Shown here in pieces: positions 35,652-48,942 of a stretch of DNA of 64,000 nt. The stretch comes from Thermomonas sp. (lineage in GTDB: Bacteria; Pseudomonadota; Gammaproteobacteria; Xanthomonadales; Xanthomonadaceae). The notes below the pieces were generated by a model, which did not search any database, was not told the origin of the DNA, and worked only from the letters and a program-made list of their open reading frames with translations. The stretch is from the NCBI RefSeq assembly GCF_023953935.1, contig NZ_JAMLIW010000004.1, forward strand, positions 186,001 to 250,000, written 5' to 3'. The translations under genes and the position numbers were made by a program. Within the stretch, counting starts at the first letter, position 1; the number at the start of each line of letters is the position of its first letter.

Positions 35652-36038
35652 GACGCAACCTCACGGATGGGTTGATTGGAAGGAATGGCATGGCGTCGCG
35701 GGGGAGGGCAGGCCCGGGTCGAATCATTCCCCGATCGTCCGGTCTGCGCCGTAATTGTGACAGAGTTTGCAAAATTCATGTGGTGGTGAAGTCGTCAGCT
35801 GCGCTTGGGCGCGGCGATGTCGCGCAAGCCGAATCGAAATCGCATCATGGAGTTTTTCTGCGATGTCCTGTTTTGCCGGGGATAAAACCACCTTCACAAG
35901 CGTGATATCCATTGTTTTTCGACAATGATTGAGTTGTTTATTGATTTACCCGGATGAATTATTGGAATTGTTGCGTTGCAGTTTGTGCCTGCTCCCGGTC
36001 GGCGAGACAATGGCGCGGATGACTTCGAGGAGCTCCTC
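35652..36038. other. intergenic region upstream of aceF, divergent promoters expected
   Basis: This 387-base region separates the divergent endonuclease and aceF genes. It holds no protein-like frame. Bases 35880-35990 are markedly AT-rich compared with the surroundings and include a small hairpin (CATTGT, TTTTCG, ACAATG; 35910-35927). GAGGAG at 36027-36032 is the ribosome site of aceF. I could not name a clear -35/-10 pair for either gene. Confidence 0.5.
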
Positions 36039-37415
36039 ATGGCTGAACTGAAAGAAGTGCGCGTCCCCGACATTGGCGGACATGGCGATGTGCCGATCAT
36101 CGAACTGTTGGTGAAACCGGGTGATGCGGTCTCCAAGGATCAGGGTCTGGTCACCATGGAGTCCGACAAGGCGACGATGGAAGTGCCGGCGCCGTTCGAC
36201 GGCGTGGTCAAGGAACTCAAGGTCAAGGTGGACGACACCGTTTCCGAAGGGACCCTGGTGGCGATCATCGAAGTGACCGAAGCAGCCGCTGCCGCAGCGC
36301 CGGTGGCGGCTCCGGCTCTCGCGCCCGCGGCAGTCGCAGCGCCGGCCCCGACGCCTGCCGCTCCGGTTCCACCGGTGGTGATGGTGGAAAGTGGTGCCCC
36401 GGTACCGGCGCTGGCACCGGTGGCCGAGCCCGGCCAGCCCGGCATCCCGCCGATGCGGTTTGAAGCCGATGCCGTGCTGCCGGCCAAGGTGCCTTACGCC
36501 AGCCCGGCGGTGCGCCTGTTCGCCCGCGAGCTGGGCGTGGATCTGGCCCAGGTCAAGGGCAGTGCCCGCGGCGGTCGCATCAGCAAGGAAGACGTCCAAA
36601 TTTTCGTCAAGACGGCGCTGGCCGGTGGCGGCGCTCCGGTTCAGGCGACGGGCGGTGGCGTGGGCGGGCTCAACCTGCTGCCTTGGCCAAAGGTGGATTT
36701 CGCCAAATTCGGTGCGGTCGAAAGCAAGCCGCTGTCGCGGATCCAGAAAATTTCCGGGGCCAACCTGGCGCGCAACTGGGCGATGATCCCGCACGTCACC
36801 CAGTTCGACGAAGCCGACATCACCGCGCTGGAAGACTTGCGCGTGGCGGTGAACGAGGAGAACGCGAAAGCCATCGCCGCGGGCAAGGCCGGCAAGCTGA
36901 CGATGCTGGCGTTCCTGATCAAGGCCAGCGTCGCGGCGTTGCAGAAATTCCCGACCTTCAATGCCTCGCTCGACGGCGACAACCTGGTCCTCAAGCAGTA
37001 CTTCCATATCGGCTTCGCTGCCGACACCCCGAACGGGCTGGTGGTGCCGGTGCTGCGCGATGCCGACCGGAAGGGCGTGGCGCAGATTGCACGCGAAATG
37101 GGCGAGCTGGCGGCGCTGGCGCGCGACGGCAAGCTCAAGCCCGAGCAAATGCAGGGCGGCTGCTTCACCATCAGCTCGCTGGGCGGGATCGGCGGCACCA
37201 AGTTCACCCCGATTATCAATGCGCCGGAAGTGGCGATCCTCGGCGTGTCCAAATCCGAGATCAAACCCGTCTGGAACGGCGAGAAATTCAAGCCCCGCCT
37301 GCTGCTGCCGTTGTCACTGTCCTACGACCACCGCGTGATCGACGGCGCCGCGGCGGCGCGCTTCACCACCTACCTGGGGCAACTGCTGGCCGACCTGCGT
37401 CGGGCCATGCTGTAA
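36039..37415 (+). CDS. aceF: pyruvate dehydrogenase E2, dihydrolipoyllysine acetyltransferase
   Basis: A 458-residue core protein of the pyruvate dehydrogenase complex that transfers acetyl groups to CoA. ATG 36039 follows GAGGAG by six bases. One lipoyl domain is present (about 1-80, lipoylated Lys in MESDKATMEVPAP), where E. coli has three. After an Ala/Pro linker comes the E1/E3-binding domain (about 150-190: PYASPAVRLFARELGVDLAQVKGSARGGRISKEDV) and the catalytic domain (about 225-458) with the active His-Asp in LSYDHRVIDGAAAARF. The gene for E3 follows, but E1 (aceE) is not in the window on either side, so it must lie elsewhere. Confidence 0.96.
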   Translation: MAELKEVRVPDIGGHGDVPIIELLVKPGDAVSKDQGLVTMESDKATMEVPAPFDGVVKELKVKVDDTVSEGTLVAIIEVTEAAAAAAPVAAPALAPAAVAAPAPTPAAPVPPVVMVESGAPVPALAPVAEPGQPGIPPMRFEADAVLPAKVPYASPAVRLFARELGVDLAQVKGSARGGRISKEDVQIFVKTALAGGGAPVQATGGGVGGLNLLPWPKVDFAKFGAVESKPLSRIQKISGANLARNWAMIPHVTQFDEADITALEDLRVAVNEENAKAIAAGKAGKLTMLAFLIKASVAALQKFPTFNASLDGDNLVLKQYFHIGFAADTPNGLVVPVLRDADRKGVAQIAREMGELAALARDGKLKPEQMQGGCFTISSLGGIGGTKFTPIINAPEVAILGVSKSEIKPVWNGEKFKPRLLLPLSLSYDHRVIDGAAAARFTTYLGQLLADLRRAML

Positions 37416-37422
37416 GGGCGAA

Positions 37423-37488
37423 CCGGAGCGTGCGTTGCGCGGCACTGCCGCGCAGCTCCGGTGAGCGCCCGGCCACGGATGGCCGGGC
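37423..37488 (+). promoter_or_regulatory. two hairpins between aceF and lpdA
   Basis: A nested hairpin, CCGGAGC/GCTCCGG outside and TGCGCGGCA/TGCCGCGCA inside (37423-37461), is followed by GCCCGGCCA-CGGA-TGGCCGGGC (37467-37488). Neither has a T-run, so they look like mRNA-stabilising or processing structures between the two cistrons rather than a terminator. Confidence 0.6.
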
Positions 37489-37558
37489 AGGACGATCCGA
37501 AGCCGGCATGGCTGCGCCATGGACGGCCACATGAAAGCCTACGAATGAGGGTCCAGAA

Positions 37559-39394
37559 ATGGCAGACATCGAAAGCAAGGTCCCGGACATCGGCGGACAC
37601 GACAATGTGCCGGTGATCGAGCTATTGGTCGCGGTGGGCGATACGGTCAAGAAAGATCAAGGTTTGGTGACACTGGAATCAGACAAGGCCACCATGGAAG
37701 TGCCGGCGGTGGCTGATGGCGTGATCAAGGCGCTGAAGGTCAAGCTGGGCGATAGCGTGTCGGAAGGCAGCGTGATCGCGGTGATCGATGCCGTGCTCCC
37801 CTCTCCCTCCGGGCAAGTGGCGACCGAAGCTGTTCTCCCCTCTCCCTCCGGGAGAGTGGCCGGGGGTGAGGGCGCGGCCGAGTCTTCACGCCCAACCCAG
37901 CCCTCACCCCAACCCTCTCCCGGAGGGAGAGGGAGTGAAACCACCGCGCCGCAGGCGGCTGCCGGCAGCGGACGCAAGGCCGATATCGAATGCGGCATGG
38001 TAGTGATCGGCGCCGGCCCCGGCGGCTATACCGCCGCCTTCCGCAGTGCCGACCTCGGCCTCGATACCGTGCTGATCGAGCGCTACGCCACCCTGGGCGG
38101 GGTCTGCTTGAACGTCGGCTGCATCCCGTCCAAGGCGCTGCTGCATGCGGCGGACGTGATCGAGCAGGCGGCGCATGCAGGCGACTATGGCGTCGATTTC
38201 GGCAAGCCAAAAATCAGCATCGACAAACTGCGCGGCTACAAGGACGGCGTGGTCGGCCAGCTGACCAAGGGCCTGGCCGGCATGGCCAAGCAGCGCAAGG
38301 TGCGCACGGTGCAGGGCGTGGCGAAATTCATTTCAGCGAATGAGCTCGAAATCACCGGCAGCGACGGCAAGACCCAGCTGCTGCGCTTTGCCCATTGCAT
38401 CATCGCGGCGGGCAGCCAGCCGGTGAAATTGCCGGCGTTCCCGTGGGACGACCCGCGCATCATGGATTCCACCGATGCGCTGAATCTGGCCGAGGTGCCG
38501 AAGAAACTGCTGGTGGTCGGCGGCGGCATCATCGGGCTGGAAATGGCGACGGTGTACCGCGCGCTGGGTAGCGATGTCACCGTGGTCGAGTTCATGCCGC
38601 AGCTGATGCCGGGTGCCGATGCTGATCTGGTCAAGCCGCTGGCCGACCGCTTGAAGAAGCAGGGCGTGGCGGTGCATCTGAAGACCAAGGTGGTCGATGC
38701 CAAGGCGCAGAAAAACGGCATTGCCTGTTCGTTTGAAGGCGAATCGATTCCAGACGGCAAGATTTACGACCGGGTGCTGGTCTCGGTGGGGCGCAGCGCC
38801 AACGGCGGCAAGCTGGATGCCGACAAGGCCGGTGTCGCGGTGGGCGAGCGCGGCCTGATCCCGGTGGATGCGCAGATGCGCACCAATGTGCCGCATATCT
38901 TCGCGATTGGTGATTTGGTCGGCCAGCCGATGCTGGCGCACAAGGCCACCCACGAAGGCAAGCTGGCGGCGGAAGTGGCGGCTGGCGAAAAGAAGGAATG
39001 GGTGGCGCGGGTCATCCCGTCCGTGGCCTATACCGACCCGGAAATCGCCTGGGTCGGCGTGACGGAAACCGAAGCCAAGGCCAAGGGACTGAAGGTCGGC
39101 GTGGGCAAGTTCCCGTGGGCGGCGTCAGGGCGTGCGATTGGGTTGGCGCGCACCGAAGGTTTCACCAAACTCATCTTCGATGAAGACAGTCATCGCGTGA
39201 TCGGTGGCGGGATTGTAGGTGTCCACGCCGGCGAGTTGATCTCGGAAGTCGCGCTGGCCATCGAAATGGGCTGCGAAGTCCATGACATCGGCCATACCAT
39301 CCACCCGCACCCGACCCTGGGCGAGTCGGTGGGGATGGCGGCCGAGGTCTACGACGGCTCGATCACCGACCTGTATATCCCCAAGAAGCGCTGA
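37559..39394 (+). CDS. lpdA: dihydrolipoyl dehydrogenase with N-terminal lipoyl domain
   Basis: A 611-residue flavoprotein, the E3 of 2-oxoacid dehydrogenase complexes, which reoxidises dihydrolipoyl groups with NAD. The N-terminal lipoyl domain (about 1-78, LESDKATMEVPAVADG) resembles that of aceF upstream. Residues about 80-126 form an odd Pro/Ser/Gly linker encoded by a palindromic DNA repeat (see 37796-37933). The E3 body starts near residue 142 with the FAD motif IGAGPGGYTAAF. The redox disulfide is Cys183/Cys188 in GGVCLNVGCIPSKALL. The NAD site is VVGGGIIGLEMATVY, and the catalytic His-Glu is HTIHPHPTLGE near the end. It is probably co-transcribed with aceF, 143 bases apart. Confidence 0.96.
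   Translation: MADIESKVPDIGGHDNVPVIELLVAVGDTVKKDQGLVTLESDKATMEVPAVADGVIKALKVKLGDSVSEGSVIAVIDAVLPSPSGQVATEAVLPSPSGRVAGGEGAAESSRPTQPSPQPSPGGRGSETTAPQAAAGSGRKADIECGMVVIGAGPGGYTAAFRSADLGLDTVLIERYATLGGVCLNVGCIPSKALLHAADVIEQAAHAGDYGVDFGKPKISIDKLRGYKDGVVGQLTKGLAGMAKQRKVRTVQGVAKFISANELEITGSDGKTQLLRFAHCIIAAGSQPVKLPAFPWDDPRIMDSTDALNLAEVPKKLLVVGGGIIGLEMATVYRALGSDVTVVEFMPQLMPGADADLVKPLADRLKKQGVAVHLKTKVVDAKAQKNGIACSFEGESIPDGKIYDRVLVSVGRSANGGKLDADKAGVAVGERGLIPVDAQMRTNVPHIFAIGDLVGQPMLAHKATHEGKLAAEVAAGEKKEWVARVIPSVAYTDPEIAWVGVTETEAKAKGLKVGVGKFPWAASGRAIGLARTEGFTKLIFDEDSHRVIGGGIVGVHAGELISEVALAIEMGCEVHDIGHTIHPHPTLGESVGMAAEVYDGSITDLYIPKKR
37796..37933. repeat. intergenic-type palindromic repeat located in frame within lpdA
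   Basis: The arm CCCTCTCCCTCCGGGAGAG and its GGGGGTGAGGG extension (37838-37872) is the inverted complement of CCCTCACCCC...CTCTCCCGGAGGGAGAGGG (37901-37933), with small gaps. A partial third unit CTCCCCTCTCCCTCCGGG begins at 37796. From general knowledge, such CCCTCTCC/GGTGAGGG palindromes are common between genes in many proteobacteria. Here the element is fully translated as part of the linker (LPSPSGQV, LPSPSGRVAGGEG, PSPQPSPGGRGS). Confidence 0.85.
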
Positions 39395-39484
39395 GCACGC
39401 TGCGTTTCAGCCCGTGAATGCCCCGCGGGCGCCGAATGCAATGGCGGCTCGCGGTCGCGCGTGGCGCGGTTGAGGCGGATGCGG

Positions 39485-39703
39485 TCAGGCCGTGCGCTTC
39501 TGCGGGCGCGCTGGCAGGGCCAGGGTTTGTCGACGCGCCTCGATCCGCTTCCACATCTTTTCATGGAAGTGGAAAACCACGGTATTGCAGGCCGGCTCGA
39601 TCACGGCCAAGGCGCCACCCACCAGCCAACTGCCGGTCAGCAGCCAGCCCAGCGAGAACGCCACCGAGAAGTGCAGCGCCGCAAAGCTCAAAGTCTTGGC
39701 CAT
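39485..39703 (-). CDS. DUF2061 family small membrane protein
   Basis: A 72-residue membrane protein. The opening MAKTLSFAALHFSVAFSLGWLLTGSW and the segment GGALAVIEPACNTVVFHFHEKMWKRI match DUF2061, a two-helix inner-membrane family with a conserved E-P-x-x-N-T and HE-x-x-W pattern and no known function. The C-terminal tail is basic. A TATAAT box ends six bases before the ATG, so the mRNA probably starts at or within one base of the start codon. It is convergent with lpdA. Confidence 0.88.
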   Translation of the reverse strand: MAKTLSFAALHFSVAFSLGWLLTGSWLVGGALAVIEPACNTVVFHFHEKMWKRIEARRQTLALPARPQKRTA

Positions 39704-39708
39704 GCGCG

Positions 39709-39738
39709 ATTATAAACGCGAATGATTCGTGTTTGCAA
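39709..39738 (-). promoter_or_regulatory. promoter of the DUF2061 gene, predicted leaderless
   Basis: On the minus strand TTGCAA (39738-39733), an 18-base spacer and TATAAT (39714-39709) lead directly to the ATG at 39703. Transcription would begin at about 39703-39702, leaving no room for a ribosome binding site. Confidence 0.65.
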
Positions 39739-40007
39739 CAATGACTGAACGGCCCGGTCCGCGTCTCACCATGCCCTGCGCTTGCTCGCGGCGGGGCCCG
39801 ACGGCAGGGCTGCGGATCGGCTGTGCGGGCCGCCGGGTTCGACCCAGCCAAGAAAGCCCCGGCCGATCAAGGCCGGGGCTTGCTGGGGCCACCGCGGAGC
39901 TGACGAGGAATGAAGCGGCCCCAACTCGGGTTGACCGACGATTTCGGAAAAGGTTCCGCAAGCGCGGGCGTCCCCATTCACTTTTCCGTCCCGGCGCGTC
40001 GGCGCAG

Positions 40008-40037
40008 TTGCCGCATTGGCGTGTTCGCTGCTAGAAT
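40008..40037 (+). promoter_or_regulatory. promoter of the ATP synthase operon
   Basis: TTGCCG (40008-40013) and TAGAAT (40032-40037) with an 18-base spacer give a good sigma-70 promoter. Transcription should start near 40044, about 55 bases before the atpI ATG. Confidence 0.65.
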
Positions 40038-40098
40038 CCTCGGGCTAGGCGGTCGATTTTCGGCTGCTTGGCCCAACTCCACGAACAACGACCTGCGC

Positions 40099-41750
<1,652 letters not shown>

Positions 41751-41822
41751 TCTGCGGTCACGCGAAACGAATCGGTTTAGGCAAATCCCGGCGGCAGCGG
41801 TCGCCGGATGCAGGAGCAACCC

Positions 41823-42293
41823 ATGCTACCCAACCTCACCCTCATCGTTCAGGGCATCGCGTTCTTCGCGGTGGCTTGGCTGGTGATGAAGTTCGGCTGG
41901 CCGCACATCATCCGCGCGATCGAAGAGCGCCAGCAGAAGATTGCCGAAGGTCTGGCGGCGGCCGACAACGCCCGCAAGGACCTCGCGCAGGCGCAGGACA
42001 AGGCCGGCGAAGAGCTCAAGGCCGCCCGCGTGAAGGCCAACGAGATCATCGACCAGGCCAGTGCCCGTGCCAGCCAGCTGATCGAAGCCGCCAAGCTCGA
42101 GGCGATCGCCGAAGGCAACCGCCAGAAGGCCCAGGCCGACGCCGAGATCGAAGCCACCGCCAACCGGGCCCGCGAGGAACTGCGCCGGCAGGTGTCGGCG
42201 CTGGCCGTGTCGGGCGCGGAGAAATTGCTGCGTCGCGAAATCAATGCCGCCGATCACAAGGAACTGATCGACGAGCTGGCGACCCAGCTCTGA
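41823..42293 (+). CDS. atpF: ATP synthase F0 subunit b
   Basis: A 156-residue stator subunit. ATG 41823 is chosen over an upstream frame start; it follows AGGAG and gives [27 protein letters not shown], the single membrane anchor. The rest is a long charged coiled coil ([31 protein letters not shown] split over about 40-130) ending in the delta-binding C-terminus ([20 protein letters not shown]). Length matches the E. coli protein of 156 residues exactly. The atpH gene starts ten bases after its stop. Confidence 0.96.
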   Translation: MLPNLTLIVQGIAFFAVAWLVMKFGWPHIIRAIEERQQKIAEGLAAADNARKDLAQAQDKAGEELKAARVKANEIIDQASARASQLIEAAKLEAIAEGNRQKAQADAEIEATANRAREELRRQVSALAVSGAEKLLRREINAADHKELIDELATQL

Positions 42294-42303
42294 GGGCCGG
42301 TCG

Positions 42304-42828
42304 ATGACCCAGGCAACCCTCGCCCGCCCCTACGCCCGCGCCGCCTTTGCGGTGGCACGCGAGCAGTCCGCGCTGCCGGCGTGGTCCCAGGCCCTGGCGT
42401 TCGCCGCCCGCGTCGCCGCCGACCCGCAGGTTGGCGTGCTGCTGGGTGACCCTCGGCTGACCGCGGAGGCCGCCGTCAGCCTGCTCGTGCCGGAGTCGGC
42501 GCCGCAGAACTTCGACGGCCTGCTGCAATTGCTGTTCGAAAACCATCGGCTGGCGCTGCTGCCTGAAATCAGCGGCTTGTACGACGCGCTGCGTTTCGAA
42601 GCCGAGCAGGTCGTCAAGGCCCGGATCACTTCGGCCGAGGCGCTGCCTGCGGCCGAGATCGAAACCCTCAAGGCGGCCTTGCGCCGTCGCTTCGGTCGCG
42701 CCGTCGAAGTCGATACCGACGTCGATCCGGCATTGATCGGCGGCGTTCTGATCGACGCCGGCGAGGTGGTGATCGACGGTTCGCTGCGCGGTCGCCTGGC
42801 GCGCCTGCACGACGCTTTGGTCCACTGA
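42304..42828 (+). CDS. atpH: ATP synthase F1 subunit delta
   Basis: A 174-residue stator protein that joins subunit b to the alpha3-beta3 head. The opening [15 protein letters not shown] is the typical first helix of the family, and the C-terminal part has the conserved [25 protein letters not shown]. It overlaps no neighbour: ten bases follow atpF and 83 precede atpA. Nothing unusual is seen. Confidence 0.96.
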   Translation: MTQATLARPYARAAFAVAREQSALPAWSQALAFAARVAADPQVGVLLGDPRLTAEAAVSLLVPESAPQNFDGLLQLLFENHRLALLPEISGLYDALRFEAEQVVKARITSAEALPAAEIETLKAALRRRFGRAVEVDTDVDPALIGGVLIDAGEVVIDGSLRGRLARLHDALVH

Positions 42829-42911
42829 ACTCCCATTGCCCGGCCGGGCCCAGCCCGACCGGCGCATGCCGCAACGCAACGGCGGACTCGCGTCTGCCAC
42901 AGGAAATCCAA

Positions 42912-44463
<1,552 letters not shown>

Positions 44464-44477
<14 letters not shown>

Positions 44478-44582
44478 ACCGGCGTGATTGGGAATTGGTG
44501 ATTGGTGATTGGCAAGAGCGGTTGTTCGTTGGCGTGAGGTGATTCGGCTTTTTCGAATCACGAATCACGAATCACGAATCCC
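44464..44582. repeat. stop-codon palindrome and inverted GATTGGTGATT repeats, atpA-atpG
   Basis: CCGGTTCA-TTC-TGAACCGG (44464-44482) includes the atpA stop. GTGATTGGGAATTGGTGATTGG-type repeats (44484-44512) are followed 41 bases on by their near-inverse, CGAATCACGAATCACGAATC (44554-44582), just before atpG. The same repeat family recurs between atpD and atpC. Repeats of this kind are widespread in xanthomonad intergenic DNA to my knowledge. Confidence 0.8.
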
Positions 44583-44602
44583 CGCGAGCGAAGCGAGCAG
44601 AC

Positions 44603-45469
44603 ATGGCCGGCGGACGCGAAATCAAAACCAAGATCAAGAGCGTGCAGAACACCCGCAAGGTGACCCGCGCGCTGGAGATGGTCTCGGCTTCCAAGATCCG
44701 CAAGGCGCAGGATCGGATGAAGCAGTCGCGCCCCTACGCCCGGGCGATGAAACAGTTGATCGGGCACATGGCGCAGGCGCATTCCGAGTACCGGCATCCG
44801 TACCTGGTCGAGCGCGAGGCGGTCAGGCGCGTCGGCTATATCGTCATCTCGTCGGATCGCGGCCTGGCCGGCGGTTTGAACAACAACATGTTCCGCAAAC
44901 TGCTGGTCGAGTTCCGCGCGCTGCAGGAGCAGGGCGTGGAAATCAGCCTGGTCACCATCGGCCAGAAGGCGTCGGCTTTCTTCCGCCACATCAAGGTGGA
45001 GATGCTGGCCTCGATCACCCACATCGGTGACACCCCGAAGGTCGAACAATTGGTCGGCGGCATCAAGGTCATGCTCGACGCCTACACGGCCGGCAAGGTC
45101 GATCGCGTGTTCATCGGCTACAACGACTTCGTCAACACGATGACCCAGAAGGCGACCTTCGACCAGCTGCTGCCGCTGCTGGCCACGGAGACCGAGGTCG
45201 ACACGCGCCACGACTGGGACTACCTGTACGAGCCCGATGCCGAGAGCGTGCTCGACCATGTGCTGACGCGCTACATCGAGTCGCTGGTCTACCAGGCGGT
45301 GATGGAGAACGTCGCCTCCGAACACGCTGCGCGCATGGTCGCGATGAAGGCGGCGTCGGACAATGCCACCAAGCTGATCGATACGCTCAACCTCGTCTAC
45401 AACAAGGCGCGGCAGGCGGCGATCACCCAGGAAATCTCGGAAATCGTCGGCGGTGCCGCGGCGGTTTGA
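44603..45469 (+). CDS. atpG: ATP synthase F1 subunit gamma
   Basis: A 288-residue central-stalk subunit. The opening [30 protein letters not shown] is the usual first helix, and the C-terminal helix ([39 protein letters not shown]) is complete. The [12 protein letters not shown] segment is conserved. The last 31 bases of the gene are repeated once just downstream (45482-45512). A small lipoprotein gene then separates atpG from atpD, which is not the standard order. Confidence 0.97.
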   Translation: MAGGREIKTKIKSVQNTRKVTRALEMVSASKIRKAQDRMKQSRPYARAMKQLIGHMAQAHSEYRHPYLVEREAVRRVGYIVISSDRGLAGGLNNNMFRKLLVEFRALQEQGVEISLVTIGQKASAFFRHIKVEMLASITHIGDTPKVEQLVGGIKVMLDAYTAGKVDRVFIGYNDFVNTMTQKATFDQLLPLLATETEVDTRHDWDYLYEPDAESVLDHVLTRYIESLVYQAVMENVASEHAARMVAMKAASDNATKLIDTLNLVYNKARQAAITQEISEIVGGAAAV

Positions 45470-45512
45470 CAACAAGAACAGCGGAAATCGTCGGTGGTGC
45501 TGCGGCGGTTTG
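45438..45512 (+). repeat. direct duplication of the atpG 3' end
   Basis: Bases 45438-45468, starting CGGAAATCGTCGGCGGTG and ending GCGGCGGTTTG, recur at 45482-45512 with two differences out of 31 (C to T both times). The copies are offset by 44 bases. The first encodes [10 protein letters not shown] and the stop; the second is non-coding. Confidence 0.9.
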
Positions 45513-45617
45513 GAGGATTGGGGCGTTGCCGCGCAGCGGCGTTCCGGTAATGGCAAGACAAGTACCACTGCGCATTGTTCCAGTTCCATCCAATCGAAAC
45601 CTCAGGGAGGGATAACC

Positions 45618-47669
<2,052 letters not shown>

Positions 47670-47685
47670 TTGAGCGAGCGAAACC

Positions 47686-48108
47686 ATGGCCACCATCCGT
47701 TGCGACATCGTCAGCGCCGAAGCCGAGATCTTCCACGGTGAGGCCGAGTTGGTCGTGGCCACCGGCGAAATGGGCGAGCTGGGCATTGCGCCCAAGCACG
47801 CGCCGCTGATCACCCGGCTCAAGCCCGGCAAGATCGTGGTTCACCAGCCGGGTGGCGAGACCGTCGATATCGCCATCTCCGGTGGCATCCTCGAAGTTCA
47901 GCCGACCGTCGTCACGGTGCTGGCCGATACCGCGGTGCGTGCCCAGGACATCGACGAGGCGGCGGTGCGTGCGGCCAAGGAAGAAGCCGAGCGCATCCTC
48001 GCCCGTCGCGGCGAGGCGATGGAGATCGCCGAAGCCCAGCAGCGACTGGCCGAGGTGACGGCACAGCTCCAGGCCCTGGAGCGGCTGCGCAAGAATCTCA
48101 AGCATTGA
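47686..48108 (+). CDS. atpC: ATP synthase F1 subunit epsilon
   Basis: A 140-residue central-stalk subunit that can inhibit ATP hydrolysis. The beta-sandwich domain (about 1-85) opens [19 protein letters not shown] and contains [19 protein letters not shown]. The two-helix C-terminal domain (about 90-140: [29 protein letters not shown]) is present, so inhibitory control is possible. It is the last gene of the operon, and a strong hairpin terminator follows 54 bases after the stop. Confidence 0.97.
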   Translation: MATIRCDIVSAEAEIFHGEAELVVATGEMGELGIAPKHAPLITRLKPGKIVVHQPGGETVDIAISGGILEVQPTVVTVLADTAVRAQDIDEAAVRAAKEEAERILARRGEAMEIAEAQQRLAEVTAQLQALERLRKNLKH

Positions 48109-48161
48109 GCGCGCGCCGGTCCGATCCGACCGGATCGCGGCTGTTTCGAAGTGAGTGTACT

Positions 48162-48192
48162 GACGCCCCGCACTGCGGGGCGTCGGCGTTTT
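48162..48192 (+). terminator. terminator of the atp operon
   Basis: GACGCCCCGC and GCGGGGCGTC form a perfect 10-base stem around ACT, followed by GGCGTTTT. Confidence 0.85.
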
Positions 48193-48303
48193 GGCGCCAT
48201 GGCGGCGCGACCTTGGCCTTGAGGCGGCGGTCCACGGAAGACGTTCAGGCAGGGTCGTGGTTCGGGTGCGATGATTCGGGTAGCCAACCGCCGAGGCCGC
48301 ACC

Positions 48304-48891
48304 ATGTCCCGCATCGCACGCTTCCTCGCAGGGTTCTTGCTCGTCGCCACGACGCTGGCGCTGTCGGCTTGTGTCACCGGGCCGACCGTTCGCACCGATG
48401 CCGATCCGACCGCGAATTTCGCCCAGTACCGGACCTGGGGGTTCTACCAGCCGATCGCCATGGAGCAGTCCGGCTATTCGTCCTGGGCGTCCGAACGCAT
48501 CAAGGAAGACGTGCGCAAGGAGATGGAATCCCGCGGCTACCGCTATGCGGCAGAGGGGGCGGATCTGCTGGTGAATTTCCACGCTGACGTGCAGGATCGG
48601 ACCAGCGTCTGGTCGGTGCCGCGCAGCGACGTGCAGTGGGTCTACAACTATCGGTCGCGCAACTATGTCGCGATCCCGTTCTGGTATGACGAAACCGTGG
48701 CCAGCACCTGGCGCGAGGCGACCTTGACCGTGGATCTGGTGGATGGCGCGCGCAACCGGATGGTGTGGACGGGTTCGGCCAGCGCGCCGGAGGCGCGGCG
48801 GCGGACCCCCGAGGAGAAGCTGGCGACCCTGGATGCCGCGGTATCGGGCATCTTCGCCAAGTACCCGCATCGGGGCGACGGCCAGCCATAA
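48304..48891 (+). CDS. DUF4136 family lipoprotein
   Basis: A 195-residue outer-envelope lipoprotein. ATG 48304 gives a signal peptide ending LALSACVTGPTV, with the lipidated Cys near residue 23. The mature domain follows the DUF4136 pattern: DPTANFAQYRTWGFYQP, KEDVRKEMESRGYRYAAEGADLLVNFHADV, then TLTVDLVDGARNRMVWTGSA and a helical C-terminus (TPEEKLATLDAAVSGIFAKYP). Function is unknown for the family. It is convergent with ppa, 51 bases away. No operon partner is visible. Confidence 0.85.
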   Translation: MSRIARFLAGFLLVATTLALSACVTGPTVRTDADPTANFAQYRTWGFYQPIAMEQSGYSSWASERIKEDVRKEMESRGYRYAAEGADLLVNFHADVQDRTSVWSVPRSDVQWVYNYRSRNYVAIPFWYDETVASTWREATLTVDLVDGARNRMVWTGSASAPEARRRTPEEKLATLDAAVSGIFAKYPHRGDGQP

Positions 48892-48942
48892 GGCGTGGAG
48901 GGACTCCGGTTCTGACGGCGCCAGGCGCAGGCGAAGGGCGAA

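Larger units (their letters stand above)
39704..40098. other. intergenic region between DUF2061 gene and atpI
   Basis: Apart from the DUF2061 promoter at its left end and the atp promoter near 40008-40037, this 395-base region has no credible protein frame, although several short Arg-rich frames are open. A perfect 11-base hairpin, AAGCCCCGGCC-GATCAA-GGCCGGGGCTT, lies at 39854-39881. Its T-rich flank (TCTT) is on the minus strand, where no known gene leads into it. A small RNA ending there is possible but unsupported otherwise. Confidence 0.5.

Noticed and set aside
39831-39850. GGGTTCGACCC, which looks like a tRNA T-arm
   Set aside because: No acceptor, D-arm or anticodon stem can be fitted around it on either strand.
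39710-39981. Short Arg/Pro-rich minus-strand frames upstream of atpI
   Set aside because: Several overlapping frames of similar quality exist here. None has a ribosome site or plausible composition.
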